Assembly (NCBI GenBank): GCA_014380005.1
Contig: JACMKT010000171.1
Coordinates: forward strand, 1 to 46,887
Source: Rhodospirillales bacterium
Lineage (GTDB): Bacteria > Pseudomonadota > Alphaproteobacteria > Rhodospirillales > Magnetospirillaceae
DNA length: 46,887 bases
Direction of reading: 5' to 3'
The translations under genes were made by a program, and so were the position numbers. The notes under the pieces were generated by a model. It saw nothing but the letters and a program-made list of their open reading frames with translations, was not told the DNA's origin and did not search any database. This document shows, piece after piece, positions 1-8,830 of the stretch (the first letter of the stretch is position 1; each line of letters starts with the position of its first letter).

Positions 1-187
1 CGGAATTCCGGGGAGCCTATGTGGGGATACGCTGCAGGTTTCACCACCAAGGGCACCAAGAACACCAAGACGACATGCCAGAGCGCACCGGCCCTGCCAC
101 CCGGCAGATAGCTTCGTGCCCTTAGTGCCCTTGGTGGTAAATCTTACGGTGACAGCCCCGCGCGATGGCCCCACTAATCCGCGAAGA
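1..187. repeat. Dispersed intergenic repeat, copy 1
   Basis: This stretch recurs at 21926-22112 with no indel and four substitutions (positions 19, 85, 173 and 182), after which the two copies diverge. It runs into the left edge of the window, so the element may begin further left. Inside it ACCACCAAGGGCAC (43-56) is matched by its reverse complement at 125-138, and the stem extends to 17 of 18 pairs, so the transcript can fold into a long hairpin. It starts with the palindrome CGGAATTCCG. It contains no ORF of note. It looks like a MITE- or REP/BIME-like element rather than a gene. Confidence 0.85.
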
Positions 188-208
188 ACCCCTTAATTGC
201 CTATCCGC

Positions 209-271
209 ATGAACAGCAGCGGGCGCAAACGGGTTCCAAAGCGGGAACCGGGTAGGCGAGCGGCTGTTCAT
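209..271. repeat. Nested hairpin upstream of the ABC exporter
   Basis: ATGAACAGC (209-217) pairs with GCTGTTCAT (263-271), and inside it GGTTCC (232-237) pairs with GGAACC (244-249). The structure lies between the dispersed repeat and the ABC exporter gene. It could be a terminator of a gene to the left, a REP-type element or a leader structure. There is no T run, so termination is not favoured. Confidence 0.5.
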
Positions 272-396
272 CCTGTCAACGTCGGCGGCAGTCACGAAAG
301 GCGAACCAGACGCCTGCTGTGACCTTGATCCTTCCCTTCAGCCCGGCTTAACCCTGCCCGTCCATAGTGCCGCCTCCCAGTGCTCGGAAGGCCGCC

Positions 397-2178
397 ATGG
401 ACCATGCTTCCACCCAAGTGACGGCGGGGATTGCCCGCCTCTACCGCACCCTTTGGGCCAATGCCGAGGGCAAACGCCGCGTGCTGGTCGGCTTCCTGGT
501 GTTGCTGTTCATGGCCCAGGCGGTGCGCCTCGCCATCCCCTATTTCTTCGGCTTGGCGGTGAACGATTTGCAGCAATCGGGCGCCCAGGATGTGGCCGGC
601 GCGGCCCGTCACGTGGCCCTGGCTTTCGGCGCGGTGGTGCTGGGCTGGCTGCTGCACGGGCCGGGCCGGGTCATGGAACGCTTCCTGGCGGTCACCGTGC
701 GCGAGCGGTTCGCCGATGCCCTGTACGCCAAGGCCGCCAGCCTGCCCTTGGCTTGGCATGAAGCCCGCCACACCGGCGAGATTGCCACCCGCATGACCAA
801 GGCGGTGGCGGCGCTGTTCGGCTTTTCCCAGCATCAATTCGTCTATCTGCAAAACGCCGTCAGCCTGATCGGCCCGCTGGCCGCCATCGCCATGATTTCC
901 TGGGCGACCGGCACGGCGGCGGTGCTGGGCTATGCCTTCATCTTCATCCTGCTGCTGCGCTTTGACCGCATCATGATCAGCCTGATCCGCACTGAAAACG
1001 CCGCCGAGCGCCACTGGCAATCGGCCCTGCTGGACGGGCTTGCCAACATTGCCACCGTGCTGAGCCTGCGCATCCCCGGCCCCATCCGCCGCACCATCGC
1101 CGCCCGCTATGCCCAGGTGTCCGAACCCCTGCGCCGCAACATCGTGGTCAACGAGGGCAAGTGGTGCGTCATCGATTTGCTCAACAACGCCATCCGTACC
1201 GGGCTGGTGGTGCTGTATGCGTGGCTGGCGTGGCGTCAGGGCGGCGTCATCCTGTTGGGCACGGCGGTGATGGTGCACCAATATTCCCAGCAAATGGGCA
1301 ATGTGGTGGGGTCCATGGCTGGCCATTGGAGCGATCTGGTCCGCTTCGCCACCGATATCGGCGGCGCCGACGACGTGCTGAACGCCCCGTCCCGCCCCAC
1401 GCCCACCGCCCCCGCCGTGCTGAAGAACTGGCGCCATATCAGCGTGGAGCAGGTCACCTTCGACCATGGCCGCCGCGACCGCCCCACCTTGGATTCCATC
1501 GGGCTGAGCATCCGCCGGGGCGAGCGCATTGCCTTGGTGGGCGAAAGCGGCGCGGGCAAAAGCACGCTGCTGAAGGTGCTGGCCGGGCTGTACCACCCGG
1601 CCAAAGCCCGCATCGAGGTGGACGGAATCGCCTGTCTGGGCCTGAGCGATCTGGCCGCCATCTCCACCCTAGTGGCGCAAGAAGCCGAGATTTTCCATGC
1701 CTCGCTGGGCTTCAACCTGACCCTGGGCCGCGACGTGTCCATGGAGGCAATTCAGTACGCCTGCACCCTGGCCGGCTTCGACACCGTGCTGGACAATCTG
1801 CCCCTGGGCTTCGACACCCCCATCGGCGAACGCGGCCTGGACCTTTCGGGCGGCCAGAAACAACGCCTTGCCCTGGCGCGCGGGCTGCTGGCGGCCAGGG
1901 ACTCGTCCCTGCTGCTGTTCGACGAACCCACCTCGGCCCTGGACCCCATGACCGAAGCCCGCGTCACCACGGCCATCCTGGAACAACACCCCCACGCCGC
2001 CATCATCGCCAGCATCCACCGCCTGCATCTGCTGCCCCGCTTCGACCGCGTGGTGCTGATGGCCGACGGCAAAGTGGTGGATGACGGGCCGCTGGAAAAG
2101 CTGCTGGAACGCCAGAAGGGCCTGCGCGACATGTGGGAAAAGACGCCGCTGCCGGCTGAGCGTGAGGCGGCGGGGTAG
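397..2178 (+). CDS. ABC exporter, fused membrane and ATPase domains
   Basis: A half-size ABC exporter of about 593 residues. The N-terminal half (roughly residues 25-310) is a hydrophobic type IV exporter transmembrane domain; the C-terminal half carries Walker A GESGAGKST, the signature LSGGQKQRLALARG, Walker B LLLFDEPTSALD and the H-loop His in ASIHRLH. Such proteins work as homo- or heterodimers in the inner membrane and export lipids, drugs or peptides; the substrate here cannot be told. The ATG at 397 follows GGAAGG at good spacing; a GTG at 367 in the same frame lacks this. The gene stands alone upstream of the tetR-RND operon. Confidence 0.85.
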   Translation: MDHASTQVTAGIARLYRTLWANAEGKRRVLVGFLVLLFMAQAVRLAIPYFFGLAVNDLQQSGAQDVAGAARHVALAFGAVVLGWLLHGPGRVMERFLAVTVRERFADALYAKAASLPLAWHEARHTGEIATRMTKAVAALFGFSQHQFVYLQNAVSLIGPLAAIAMISWATGTAAVLGYAFIFILLLRFDRIMISLIRTENAAERHWQSALLDGLANIATVLSLRIPGPIRRTIAARYAQVSEPLRRNIVVNEGKWCVIDLLNNAIRTGLVVLYAWLAWRQGGVILLGTAVMVHQYSQQMGNVVGSMAGHWSDLVRFATDIGGADDVLNAPSRPTPTAPAVLKNWRHISVEQVTFDHGRRDRPTLDSIGLSIRRGERIALVGESGAGKSTLLKVLAGLYHPAKARIEVDGIACLGLSDLAAISTLVAQEAEIFHASLGFNLTLGRDVSMEAIQYACTLAGFDTVLDNLPLGFDTPIGERGLDLSGGQKQRLALARGLLAARDSSLLLFDEPTSALDPMTEARVTTAILEQHPHAAIIASIHRLHLLPRFDRVVLMADGKVVDDGPLEKLLERQKGLRDMWEKTPLPAEREAAG

Positions 2179-2240
2179 TCTTCCGCGCAACCCTCCCCCT
2201 CATAATCGCGACTCGTAATTCGCGTCCTCAGGTGCCATAT

Positions 2241-2278
2241 ACCGTCTGGCCGGTACAGTACCGTCCGGTCGGTACAGT
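2241..2278. promoter_or_regulatory. Tandem palindromic operator upstream of tetR
   Basis: Two 19-bp direct repeats (2241-2259 and 2260-2278, 17 of 19 identical), each with an ACCG...CGGT dyad. The junction makes a perfect 13-bp palindrome CGGTACAGTACCG (2251-2263). It ends 16 bp before the TetR start codon. This is the layout expected for autoregulation of a TetR-controlled efflux operon, with room for two dimers. Binding is inferred, not shown. Confidence 0.7.
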
Positions 2279-2294
2279 GAACTCCTGAGGCCCC

Positions 2295-2849
2295 ATGTCC
2301 AGTCCCACCACCCGCGACAAAATCATCGACGCGGCCATGGCAATCGTCCGTGTACAGGGCGTTGCCAAGCTGACCTTGGACGAGGCTGCCAAAGGCGCCG
2401 GGCTGTCCAAGGGCGGCGTGCTTTATCATTTCAAAAGCAAAGACGACCTCATCAAGGGAATGGTTGAGCGCCTTATCAACCAATGCGACAGGTTGCAGCT
2501 TGCCTATTACGATAAAGAGCCGGAAGGCCCCTATCGCTGGGTGCGGGCGGTGGTGCAGACCACCTTCGACCCCAATGGACCAGCCGGTGACAAGGTCAGC
2601 GGCGCGTTGCTGGCGGCCATCACGGTCAATCCCGGACTGGTTGCCCCCATCCAAGCCAAATACGACGAATGGATCGAGCGTATCCATGCCGACAGCCCCA
2701 ATCCCATGCTGGCCGGTCTGGTCTGCATGGCCATGGACGGTTACAGCTTCGAACGGATCATGGGGCTGGAGCTGTGCGACGAAGAGAAACAAATGAAGAT
2801 GAAACAGTTCATCTTGGACTTGCTGAAGGCGGAACCGACCCATGAATAA
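2295..2849 (+). CDS. TetR/AcrR-family transcriptional regulator
   Basis: 184 residues. The first 55 or so residues form the TetR DNA-binding domain (TRDKIIDAAMAIVRVQGV, then LTLDEAAKGAGLSKGGVLYH, then FKSKDDLI), and the rest is the ligand-binding helical domain. It probably represses itself and the downstream RND pump through the operator at 2241-2278. Its stop codon overlaps the start of the adaptor gene by 8 bp, so the three genes form one operon. The inducer is unknown. The ATG used follows a CTCCTGAGG leader. Confidence 0.9.
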   Translation: MSSPTTRDKIIDAAMAIVRVQGVAKLTLDEAAKGAGLSKGGVLYHFKSKDDLIKGMVERLINQCDRLQLAYYDKEPEGPYRWVRAVVQTTFDPNGPAGDKVSGALLAAITVNPGLVAPIQAKYDEWIERIHADSPNPMLAGLVCMAMDGYSFERIMGLELCDEEKQMKMKQFILDLLKAEPTHE

Positions 2850-3951
2850 GAAGCGCATGTTCATCATGTTGGCCGTCAGCGCCGTCATCTTCGGCGGCGT
2901 GTTTGGCTTCGTTCAGTTCAAGAACGCCATGATCAAAAATTACTTCGCCACCATGAAGCCACCCGCCGTTTCGGTCACCGTTCAGCCGGCCCATGCCGAG
3001 CAATGGCAGCAGACCGTGCCGGCAGTGGGCACCTTGCAGGCGGTCAATGGCGTGGATATCGCCGCCTCGGTGTCCGGGCTGGTCAAGGAAATCGCCTTCC
3101 AATCGGGCCAACCCATCCGCAAGGGGCAGTTGCTGGTGCGGCTGGACAGCGACGTGGAGCAGACCGATTTGCGCTCGGCCCAGGCCGATGCCGATCTGGC
3201 CCGCCTGTCGGCCAACCGCCAGCGCACCCTGCTGAAAAGCGAGACCGTCAGCCAATCCGCCCTGGACAAGGCCGAAGCCGAGCTGAAGGTCAAGGAAGCC
3301 AGGGTCGCCGGCATCCGCGCCACCATGGAGAAGAAGGCGGTGTTCGCGCCCTTCGACGGTGTGCTGGGCGTGCGCAAGGTTGATTTGGGCCAATACGTCC
3401 AGCCCGGCTTCGCCATCGTCAACCTGCAAGACCTTACTACCATGCTGGTGAACTTCACCGTGTCGCAGAAGGACCTTGCCGCCTTGCAGACCGGCGCCGT
3501 CATCAACATGACCACCGATGCGTGGCCGGGCCGGGTGTTCACCGGTACCATCGCCGCGGTGGAACCCCGCGTGGACGACAAGACCGGCATGATCGGCGTC
3601 CAGGGCCGCTTCCCCAACCCGGACGGCGCCCTGCGTCCCGGCATGTTCGCCAAGATCGAGGTGGTGCGTGCCGCCATCGCCCAGGTGGTGACCGTGCCGG
3701 TATCGGCGGTGGCCTACAACCTTCACGGCGATAGCGTCTTCCTGATCAAGGACGGCGCCGAGGGTGCCAAGGAAGCCCTGCGCGCCTTCGTCCAGTTGGG
3801 TGACCGCCGCGAGGGCAAGGTGGCCGTGCTCAAGGGGGTGACCGCCGGTGACTTGGTGGTGACCTCGGGCCAAGTGAAGCTGGAGAACGGCATCCCGGTG
3901 AACATCCGTTCCGACGATCCGTTGGCCGCCAAATCGGCTCAGGCCCAGTAA
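2842..3951 (+). CDS. RND efflux periplasmic adaptor (membrane fusion protein)
   Basis: 369 residues, HlyD/AcrA type. Residues about 5-27 are an N-terminal membrane anchor without a lipobox cysteine. The barrel-sandwich halves are recognisable around GTLQAVNGVDIAASVSG and VFAPFDGVLGVRKVDLGQYV, separated by an alanine-rich helical hairpin (about residues 105-155), and followed by a beta-barrel domain. It links the RND pump to an outer-membrane channel. It overlaps tetR by 8 bp and is followed 11 bp later by the pump. No TolC-like gene lies nearby, so the channel must be encoded elsewhere. Confidence 0.92.
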   Translation: MNKKRMFIMLAVSAVIFGGVFGFVQFKNAMIKNYFATMKPPAVSVTVQPAHAEQWQQTVPAVGTLQAVNGVDIAASVSGLVKEIAFQSGQPIRKGQLLVRLDSDVEQTDLRSAQADADLARLSANRQRTLLKSETVSQSALDKAEAELKVKEARVAGIRATMEKKAVFAPFDGVLGVRKVDLGQYVQPGFAIVNLQDLTTMLVNFTVSQKDLAALQTGAVINMTTDAWPGRVFTGTIAAVEPRVDDKTGMIGVQGRFPNPDGALRPGMFAKIEVVRAAIAQVVTVPVSAVAYNLHGDSVFLIKDGAEGAKEALRAFVQLGDRREGKVAVLKGVTAGDLVVTSGQVKLENGIPVNIRSDDPLAAKSAQAQ

Positions 3952-3962
3952 GGGGACCCGGC

Positions 3963-6900
3963 ATGTTCGACATCTTTATCAAGCGTCCGGTGCTGGCGAG
4001 CGTGGTCAGCCTGCTGATCCTGTTCATCGGCCTGCGCGCCTTCATGATGCTGCCGGTGCGGCAATATCCCGAGATGAAGAACACGGTGATCACCATCACC
4101 ACCACCTTCCCGGGCGCCGATGCCGATTTGATCCAGGGCTTCATCACCCAGCCCATCCAGAAGGCGGTGGCGACGTCGTCGGGGCTGAATTACCTGACCT
4201 CGCGCTCGCTGCAAGGCATGAGCGAGATCAAGGCCCATGTGCGCCTGAACGAAGACCCCGATGCCGCCATGACCGAGGTCATGAGCAAGGTCAACGAAGT
4301 GCGCTCGGTGCTGCCGCGCGGCATCAACGACCCGCTGATCAAGAAGGAAACCGGCCAAACCTTCGCCTCGGCCTATCTGGCGTTTTCGTCGGATCGGCTC
4401 AGCCAGCAGCAGATCACCGATTACGTCACCCGCGTGGTCCAGCCCAAATTGGCCGCCGTGCCCGGCGTCGCCAATCCCGAACTGTTCGGCGGCCAGAAAT
4501 TCTCCATGCGGGTGTGGCTCGACCCGGAAAAGCTTGCCCAATACGGCATGAGCGCCGAGGACGTGCGCGTCGCCCTGACCACCAACAATTACAGCTCCGC
4601 CGCCGGCTCCACCAAGGGCTCGTACGACGTGGTCACCACCCAGGCCGACACCGATCTGAAATCGGTGGAGGAATTCCGCTCCCTGGTGATCAAGCATGCG
4701 GGCACCCAACTGATCCGCCTGGGCGACATCGCCGAGGTCAAGCTGGGCGCCGAAAACGACGATATGAGCGTGTTCGCCAGCGGCAAACGCGCCATCTTCG
4801 TGGGCATCTACACCACCCCGGAAGCCAACCCGCTGGATGTGGTCAAAGAAGTGCGTGAGGTCGCACTGCCGGCCCTGAAGACACAATTGCCGCCGGGCCT
4901 GACCGCCATCGTCGCCTATGATTCCACCGTGTTCATCGACGCCGCCATCGACGAGGTCATCAAGACCATCCTTGAGGCGGCGGTCATCGTCATGGTGGTG
5001 ATCTATCTGTTCATGGGCAGTTTGCGGTCGGTGGCGATCCCGGTCATCACCGTGCCGCTGTCGCTGATCGGCGTCGGCCTGTTCCTGCTGGCCCTGGGGT
5101 TCTCCATCAATCTGCTGACCCTGCTGGCCATGGTGCTGGCCATCGGTCTGGTGGTGGATGACGCCATCGTGGTGGTGGAAAACGTCCACCGCCATATCGA
5201 AGAAGGCCTGAGCCCGTTCCAAGCCGCCATCGTGGGGACACGAGAAATCGCCGGGCCGGTCATTTCCATGACCATCACCCTGGCCGCCGTCTACGCCCCC
5301 ATCGCCTTCATGGGCGGCCTGACCGGTGCGTTGTTCAAGGAATTCGCCCTGACCCTGGCGGGCTCGGTGATCATTTCGGGCATTGTCGCTTTGACCCTAT
5401 CGCCCATGATGTCGTCGCTGATCCTCAAGCACGACACCGACAAGAAGGGCCTCGCCGCCCGCATCGATGCCACTTTCGACAAGGTGCGTGCCCGCTATGA
5501 ACGCTGGCTGAGCGCGTCCCTGAAGGACCGCCCCACCACCTTGATGTTCGCCGCCATCGTGCTGATCAGCCTGCCCTTCCTGTTCATGGCGGTGCCCACC
5601 GAATTGGCGCCCGAGGAAGATCAGGGCGTGGTGTTCACCGCCTTCAACGGCCCGGCCTCGGCCAATACCGAGTTCATGGAGGTGTTCAGCCATGAAATCG
5701 ACCAGAAGCTGCGCGGCAAATTCCCCGAGATCCAGGACACCTTCCTGATCAACGGCGTCGGCGCCATGAGCAACGGCTTCGGCGGCGCCGTGCTGAAGCC
5801 GTGGTCCGAGCGCAAGCGCCAAGCCAAGGCCCTGACCGCCGAATTCCAGCAGGAATTGAACTCGGTCTCGGGCGTGAAAGCATCCCTGTTCCCGCCGCCG
5901 GCCCTGCCCGGTGTGGACGGTTTGCCGGTGCAGTTCGTCATCAGCGCCATCACCGATTACCGCCAACTTCAGGAGGTCCAGGCGGAAATCCTGAGCCGCG
6001 CCCAGAAATCGGGCATGTTCGCCTTCATCGACGGCGATCTGAAGTTCGAAAGCCCGCAGACCAAGCTGGACATCGACCGCGACAAAGCCGCCGCCTACGG
6101 CATCACCATGCAGCAGATCGGCGATTCCCTGGCGACCATGACCGGCGGCAATTACGTCAACCTTGTCAATTTGCAAGGCCGCTCCTATCAGGTCATCCCC
6201 CAGGTGCCGCGCGAATACCGCCTGGACCCGCGCCAGTTGGGCCGCTTCCACCTGCGTGGTTCCGACGGCACGCCCATCCCGCTATCGTCCCTGGTGACCC
6301 TGGGCCATGCGGTGCAGCCGGTGTCGCTGAACCAGTTCAACCAGTTGAACTCGGTGACCATCCAGGCCTTCCCCATGCCGGGCGTCACCTTGGGCCAAGC
6401 CCTGGGCTTCATGGAGGACACCGCCAAGCAGGTGCTGCCCCAGGGCTACAGCTATGATTTCTCGGGCCAGTCGCGCCAGTATATGCAGGAAGGCAACGCC
6501 CTGTTGCTGACCTTCGTGTTCGCCCTGGTCATCATCTTCCTGGTGCTGGCCGCCCAGTTCGAAAGCTTCCGCGACCCGCTGGTCATCATGGTCTCGGTGC
6601 CGCTGTCCATCTGCGGCGCCCTGATCCCGCTGGCCCTGGGCGTCGCCACCATGAACATCTACACCCAGGTGGGCTTGGTCACCCTGATCGGCCTGATCAC
6701 CAAGCACGGCATCCTGATCTGCGAAGTGGCGCGCGAGCGTCAGGAGCAAGAGGGCATGAGCCGCATGGAAGCCGTCAAGGTGGCCGCCGGGCTTCGCCTG
6801 CGTCCCATCCTGATGACCACCGCGGCCATGGTCGCCGGCCTGATCCCGTTGCTCATGGCCAGCGGCGCCGGTGCCGCCAGCCGCTTCTCCATCGCCGTGG

Positions 6901-7055
6901 TCATCGTCGCCGGCATGTCCATCGGCACCCTGTTTACCCTGTTCGTACTGCCGGTGATCTACACCCTGCTGGCCTCGGACCGGCGCAAGCCGACGCGGGA
7001 GGAGAAGGACGCCAAAGCCCACCACGCCTATGAGCCGGCGGAGGTGGCGGAGTAG
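3963..7055 (+). CDS. RND-family multidrug efflux permease (HAE1 type)
   Basis: 1030 residues, full length for AcrB/MexF-like pumps. It starts MFDIFIKRPVLASVVSLL, the usual first transmembrane helix. The proton-relay residues are present: the paired Asp in GLVVDDAIVVVEN (near residue 400) and the Lys in ITKHGILIC (near 913). Large periplasmic loops follow TM1 and TM7. It acts as a trimer that uses the proton gradient to expel hydrophobic compounds. An AGGGGACC leader precedes the ATG. It is the last gene of the tetR operon; a long palindrome follows. Confidence 0.93.
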   Translation: MFDIFIKRPVLASVVSLLILFIGLRAFMMLPVRQYPEMKNTVITITTTFPGADADLIQGFITQPIQKAVATSSGLNYLTSRSLQGMSEIKAHVRLNEDPDAAMTEVMSKVNEVRSVLPRGINDPLIKKETGQTFASAYLAFSSDRLSQQQITDYVTRVVQPKLAAVPGVANPELFGGQKFSMRVWLDPEKLAQYGMSAEDVRVALTTNNYSSAAGSTKGSYDVVTTQADTDLKSVEEFRSLVIKHAGTQLIRLGDIAEVKLGAENDDMSVFASGKRAIFVGIYTTPEANPLDVVKEVREVALPALKTQLPPGLTAIVAYDSTVFIDAAIDEVIKTILEAAVIVMVVIYLFMGSLRSVAIPVITVPLSLIGVGLFLLALGFSINLLTLLAMVLAIGLVVDDAIVVVENVHRHIEEGLSPFQAAIVGTREIAGPVISMTITLAAVYAPIAFMGGLTGALFKEFALTLAGSVIISGIVALTLSPMMSSLILKHDTDKKGLAARIDATFDKVRARYERWLSASLKDRPTTLMFAAIVLISLPFLFMAVPTELAPEEDQGVVFTAFNGPASANTEFMEVFSHEIDQKLRGKFPEIQDTFLINGVGAMSNGFGGAVLKPWSERKRQAKALTAEFQQELNSVSGVKASLFPPPALPGVDGLPVQFVISAITDYRQLQEVQAEILSRAQKSGMFAFIDGDLKFESPQTKLDIDRDKAAAYGITMQQIGDSLATMTGGNYVNLVNLQGRSYQVIPQVPREYRLDPRQLGRFHLRGSDGTPIPLSSLVTLGHAVQPVSLNQFNQLNSVTIQAFPMPGVTLGQALGFMEDTAKQVLPQGYSYDFSGQSRQYMQEGNALLLTFVFALVIIFLVLAAQFESFRDPLVIMVSVPLSICGALIPLALGVATMNIYTQVGLVTLIGLITKHGILICEVARERQEQEGMSRMEAVKVAAGLRLRPILMTTAAMVAGLIPLLMASGAGAASRFSIAVVIVAGMSIGTLFTLFVLPVIYTLLASDRRKPTREEKDAKAHHAYEPAEVAE

Positions 7056-7073
7056 CGTTATTTCGCCAGAGCT

Positions 7074-7178
7074 GTCATTTCGAACGAGCCGAAGGCGAGG
7101 AGAAATCTTGTGTCAACCCGGACGGTTTTTCCGTTGACCCAAGATTTCTCACGCCCGCTTCGCGGGGTTCGAAATGAC
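7074..7178. repeat. Long imperfect palindrome, MITE/REP-like
   Basis: Outer arms GTCATTTCGAAC (7074-7085) and its exact reverse complement (7167-7178); inner arms 7100-7117 and 7133-7150 match at 17 of 18 positions; the centre ACGG-TTTTT-CCGT closes the fold. The whole unit of about 105 bp could form one long hairpin just after the RND pump stop codon. Similar TTTCGAAC...GAGAAATCTT palindromes are scattered in many bacterial genomes. It may also end transcription of the pump operon. Confidence 0.75.
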
Positions 7179-7294
7179 ACACCGGGAGTTGGGATGTCGC
7201 GCTAAGCTATTGATAAACAACAGAACTAACACCGCATTCGTCAACCGCCATTGACGCGCATCCGGGCTAGCCCCGCGCACTCATGCGCCGCTTT

Positions 7295-7319
7295 GGAACC
7301 AACCCGTCACGCCAGCGTC
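7295..7319 (+). promoter_or_regulatory. Possible EcfG-type promoter
   Basis: GGAAC (7295-7299), 16 bases, then CGTC (7316-7319), close to the alphaproteobacterial general stress consensus GGAAC-N16/17-(C)GTT but with one mismatch at -10. It lies about 30 bp before the start of the small secreted protein. The 15 bases GCCGCTTTGGAACCA (7287-7301) recur exactly at 8823-8837 in front of another gene, which supports a shared control site. Confidence 0.35.
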
Positions 7320-7349
7320 TTCCTTTCGAGCAAGCAAGGAGGCCTTTCG

Positions 7350-7613
7350 ATGACAACCCGAGTTGTCGTGTCGCTGGCGCTCGTCCTCTCCATGGCGGCG
7401 CCACTGTCTTCCGCCTTCGCACAAGCCGAACACGCCCAGCGCATCGCCGTGGAAGTCACCACCAGACGCGCCCAGGTGCGGGCCGCCCTGTGCGAACAGC
7501 AACGTAACGCAACCACCACCCAAGGAGAGCGTCAGGCGTTGCGCCTGCCCACTTCGCCGCCGGTGGGCACGGGCGGGCCGGTGCCCATCCCCATTTGCCC
7601 TGGCCGGCAATAA
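7350..7613 (+). CDS. Small secreted protein, unknown function
   Basis: 87 residues. A clear Sec signal peptide (MTTRVVVSLALVLSMAAPLSSAFA region, cleavage likely before QAEH) is followed by about 62 residues that include one Cys in ALCEQQR and another in the C-terminal PIPICPGRQ, and a Pro/Gly-rich tail. No family was recognised. The start is set by AAGGAGG 7 bp upstream of the ATG; an in-frame upstream start at 7251 would bury the signal peptide. A possible stress promoter precedes it. Confidence 0.55.
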   Translation: MTTRVVVSLALVLSMAAPLSSAFAQAEHAQRIAVEVTTRRAQVRAALCEQQRNATTTQGERQALRLPTSPPVGTGGPVPIPICPGRQ

Positions 7614-7703
7614 GCGACCGCCTCCCCCAATGCGCGCTCGTCCGCCACTGGGGAAGCGGGGTATAGGGCAGTCTCTTCCTCCGCCGCCAACGGGAGGAAG
7701 TCC

Positions 7704-7756
7704 AGGAGGGTGGGACGCCGGGCTCCCTGTCGCCAACAGCCGGCCCCCACCCTCCT
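7704..7756. terminator. Hairpin between convergent genes
   Basis: AGGAGGGTGGG (7704-7714) and its exact reverse complement (7746-7756) enclose a loop that contains a second small stem (GCCGG 7717-7721 with CCGGC 7740-7744). It sits between the stop codons of the small secreted protein and the RTX-type protein, so it may stop transcription from both sides. No T run follows, so the role is inferred. Confidence 0.45.
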
Positions 7757-7778
7757 TCGTCCCCCCGATTGGGGGATC

Positions 7779-8723
7779 TCACGCGAACCAGTGGCTCGCT
7801 TCCACGACGGTTGCGGCATGGACGCCCAACAGCAAAACGCCCTCGCTGTTCGGGTCGGTAACCGCCGCACTGCCTTCGATGATCCAGGTTCCCTGTTGGG
7901 TGTCGTGCAGCACCAAAGCCGGCGAGACGCTGTCGTGACCGAACACCAAGCGGTCGCCTTCGGCGGCGTTGAAATCGGTGATGACCTCTTTGCCCTGGCC
8001 AACCACGAAACGGTCGGCACCGCGCCCGCCCACCAGATCGTCGTCGCCCGCCCCGCCGGCCAGCACGTCGGCGCCGTTGCCGCCATTCATGATGTCGTTG
8101 CCATGGCCGCCGATCACGCGGTCATTGCCGTTGCCGCCAGACATGGTAATGCCCTGATCGCCCTGGGCCGCGAAGGTCTGCAGGGGCTGGAACTGCAATT
8201 CCGCCAAGGCCACCGGCAGGGTGGGTTCGTACCCGGCAGAGGCTCCGACGCTGTCCCCGTGCAGTTCGATCTGGCGGAAATCCAGAGGGAACAGATCAAC
8301 GGCGTTGGCAAGGCCGGACAGGCTGTAGGTCTGGTCGAACGCGATGGAGCCGTCTGCCGTGGTGGGGACCGGTTCCAAGGCCAATAATTGGGGGCCGATG
8401 CTGCGGGCAGTTTCCTGTAATTCGATAAAGCCGTCACCGTCCGTGTCGGTGCCGGGCGTCGATGAATCCAGCGGGGCACCGGCACCCGACAGGCCGTGAA
8501 TGTGCATGGCATGGGGCTGATTGGCCTCCAGGCCGGTGGCGTCCACCTGCACCCGCAATTCATCGCCCGAGACGCTGACCTGCACTTGCCCGGTGACGCC
8601 GGAATTGTTCAGGGCGTTCAGCGGGGCGCTGAAATTCAGCGGTTCGGCAATCAGCAGATCGTTGCCGTTGCCGCCGTCCAGCGCGTCAATGCCGTTACCC
8701 ATCGCAATATTCGAATTAGCCAT
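7779..8723 (-). CDS. Secreted CHRD-like protein with RTX calcium-binding repeats
   Basis: 314 residues. A short GGNGNDLLI motif near the N-terminus is followed by a CHRD-like domain (about residues 25-190: SVSGDELRVQVDATGL and MHIHGL are typical) and then a block of glycine/aspartate nonapeptides (GGNGND, GGHGND, GGNGAD, GGAGDD, GGRGAD) that fold into a calcium-binding beta roll. The C-terminal part resembles an RTX/type I secretion end. There is no Sec signal, consistent with type I secretion, but no T1SS genes are nearby. The start at 8723 has an AGAGG about 10 bp upstream; a longer in-frame version to 8858 is less convincing. Confidence 0.75.
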   Translation of the reverse strand: MANSNIAMGNGIDALDGGNGNDLLIAEPLNFSAPLNALNNSGVTGQVQVSVSGDELRVQVDATGLEANQPHAMHIHGLSGAGAPLDSSTPGTDTDGDGFIELQETARSIGPQLLALEPVPTTADGSIAFDQTYSLSGLANAVDLFPLDFRQIELHGDSVGASAGYEPTLPVALAELQFQPLQTFAAQGDQGITMSGGNGNDRVIGGHGNDIMNGGNGADVLAGGAGDDDLVGGRGADRFVVGQGKEVITDFNAAEGDRLVFGHDSVSPALVLHDTQQGTWIIEGSAAVTDPNSEGVLLLGVHAATVVEASHWFA

Positions 8724-8830
8724 GGTGTTTAGACCTCTGGTTCTTTCTACCCGCCCTCCAACACCACTGAGCATGATTGGTTCTCCAACGGGGTGGGCAT
8801 ATCCGCGCGCGCGTGCCGCCCTGCCGCTTT

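Noticed and set aside
292-1596. Long minus-strand frame opposite the ABC exporter
   Set aside because: It is Gln/His/Gly-rich with no motif and lies antisense to a gene with all ABC motifs; a GC-rich shadow frame.
3939-5222. 427-residue minus-strand frame inside the RND pump gene
   Set aside because: His/Asp/Gln-rich composition typical of antisense frames; the plus strand encodes a complete pump.
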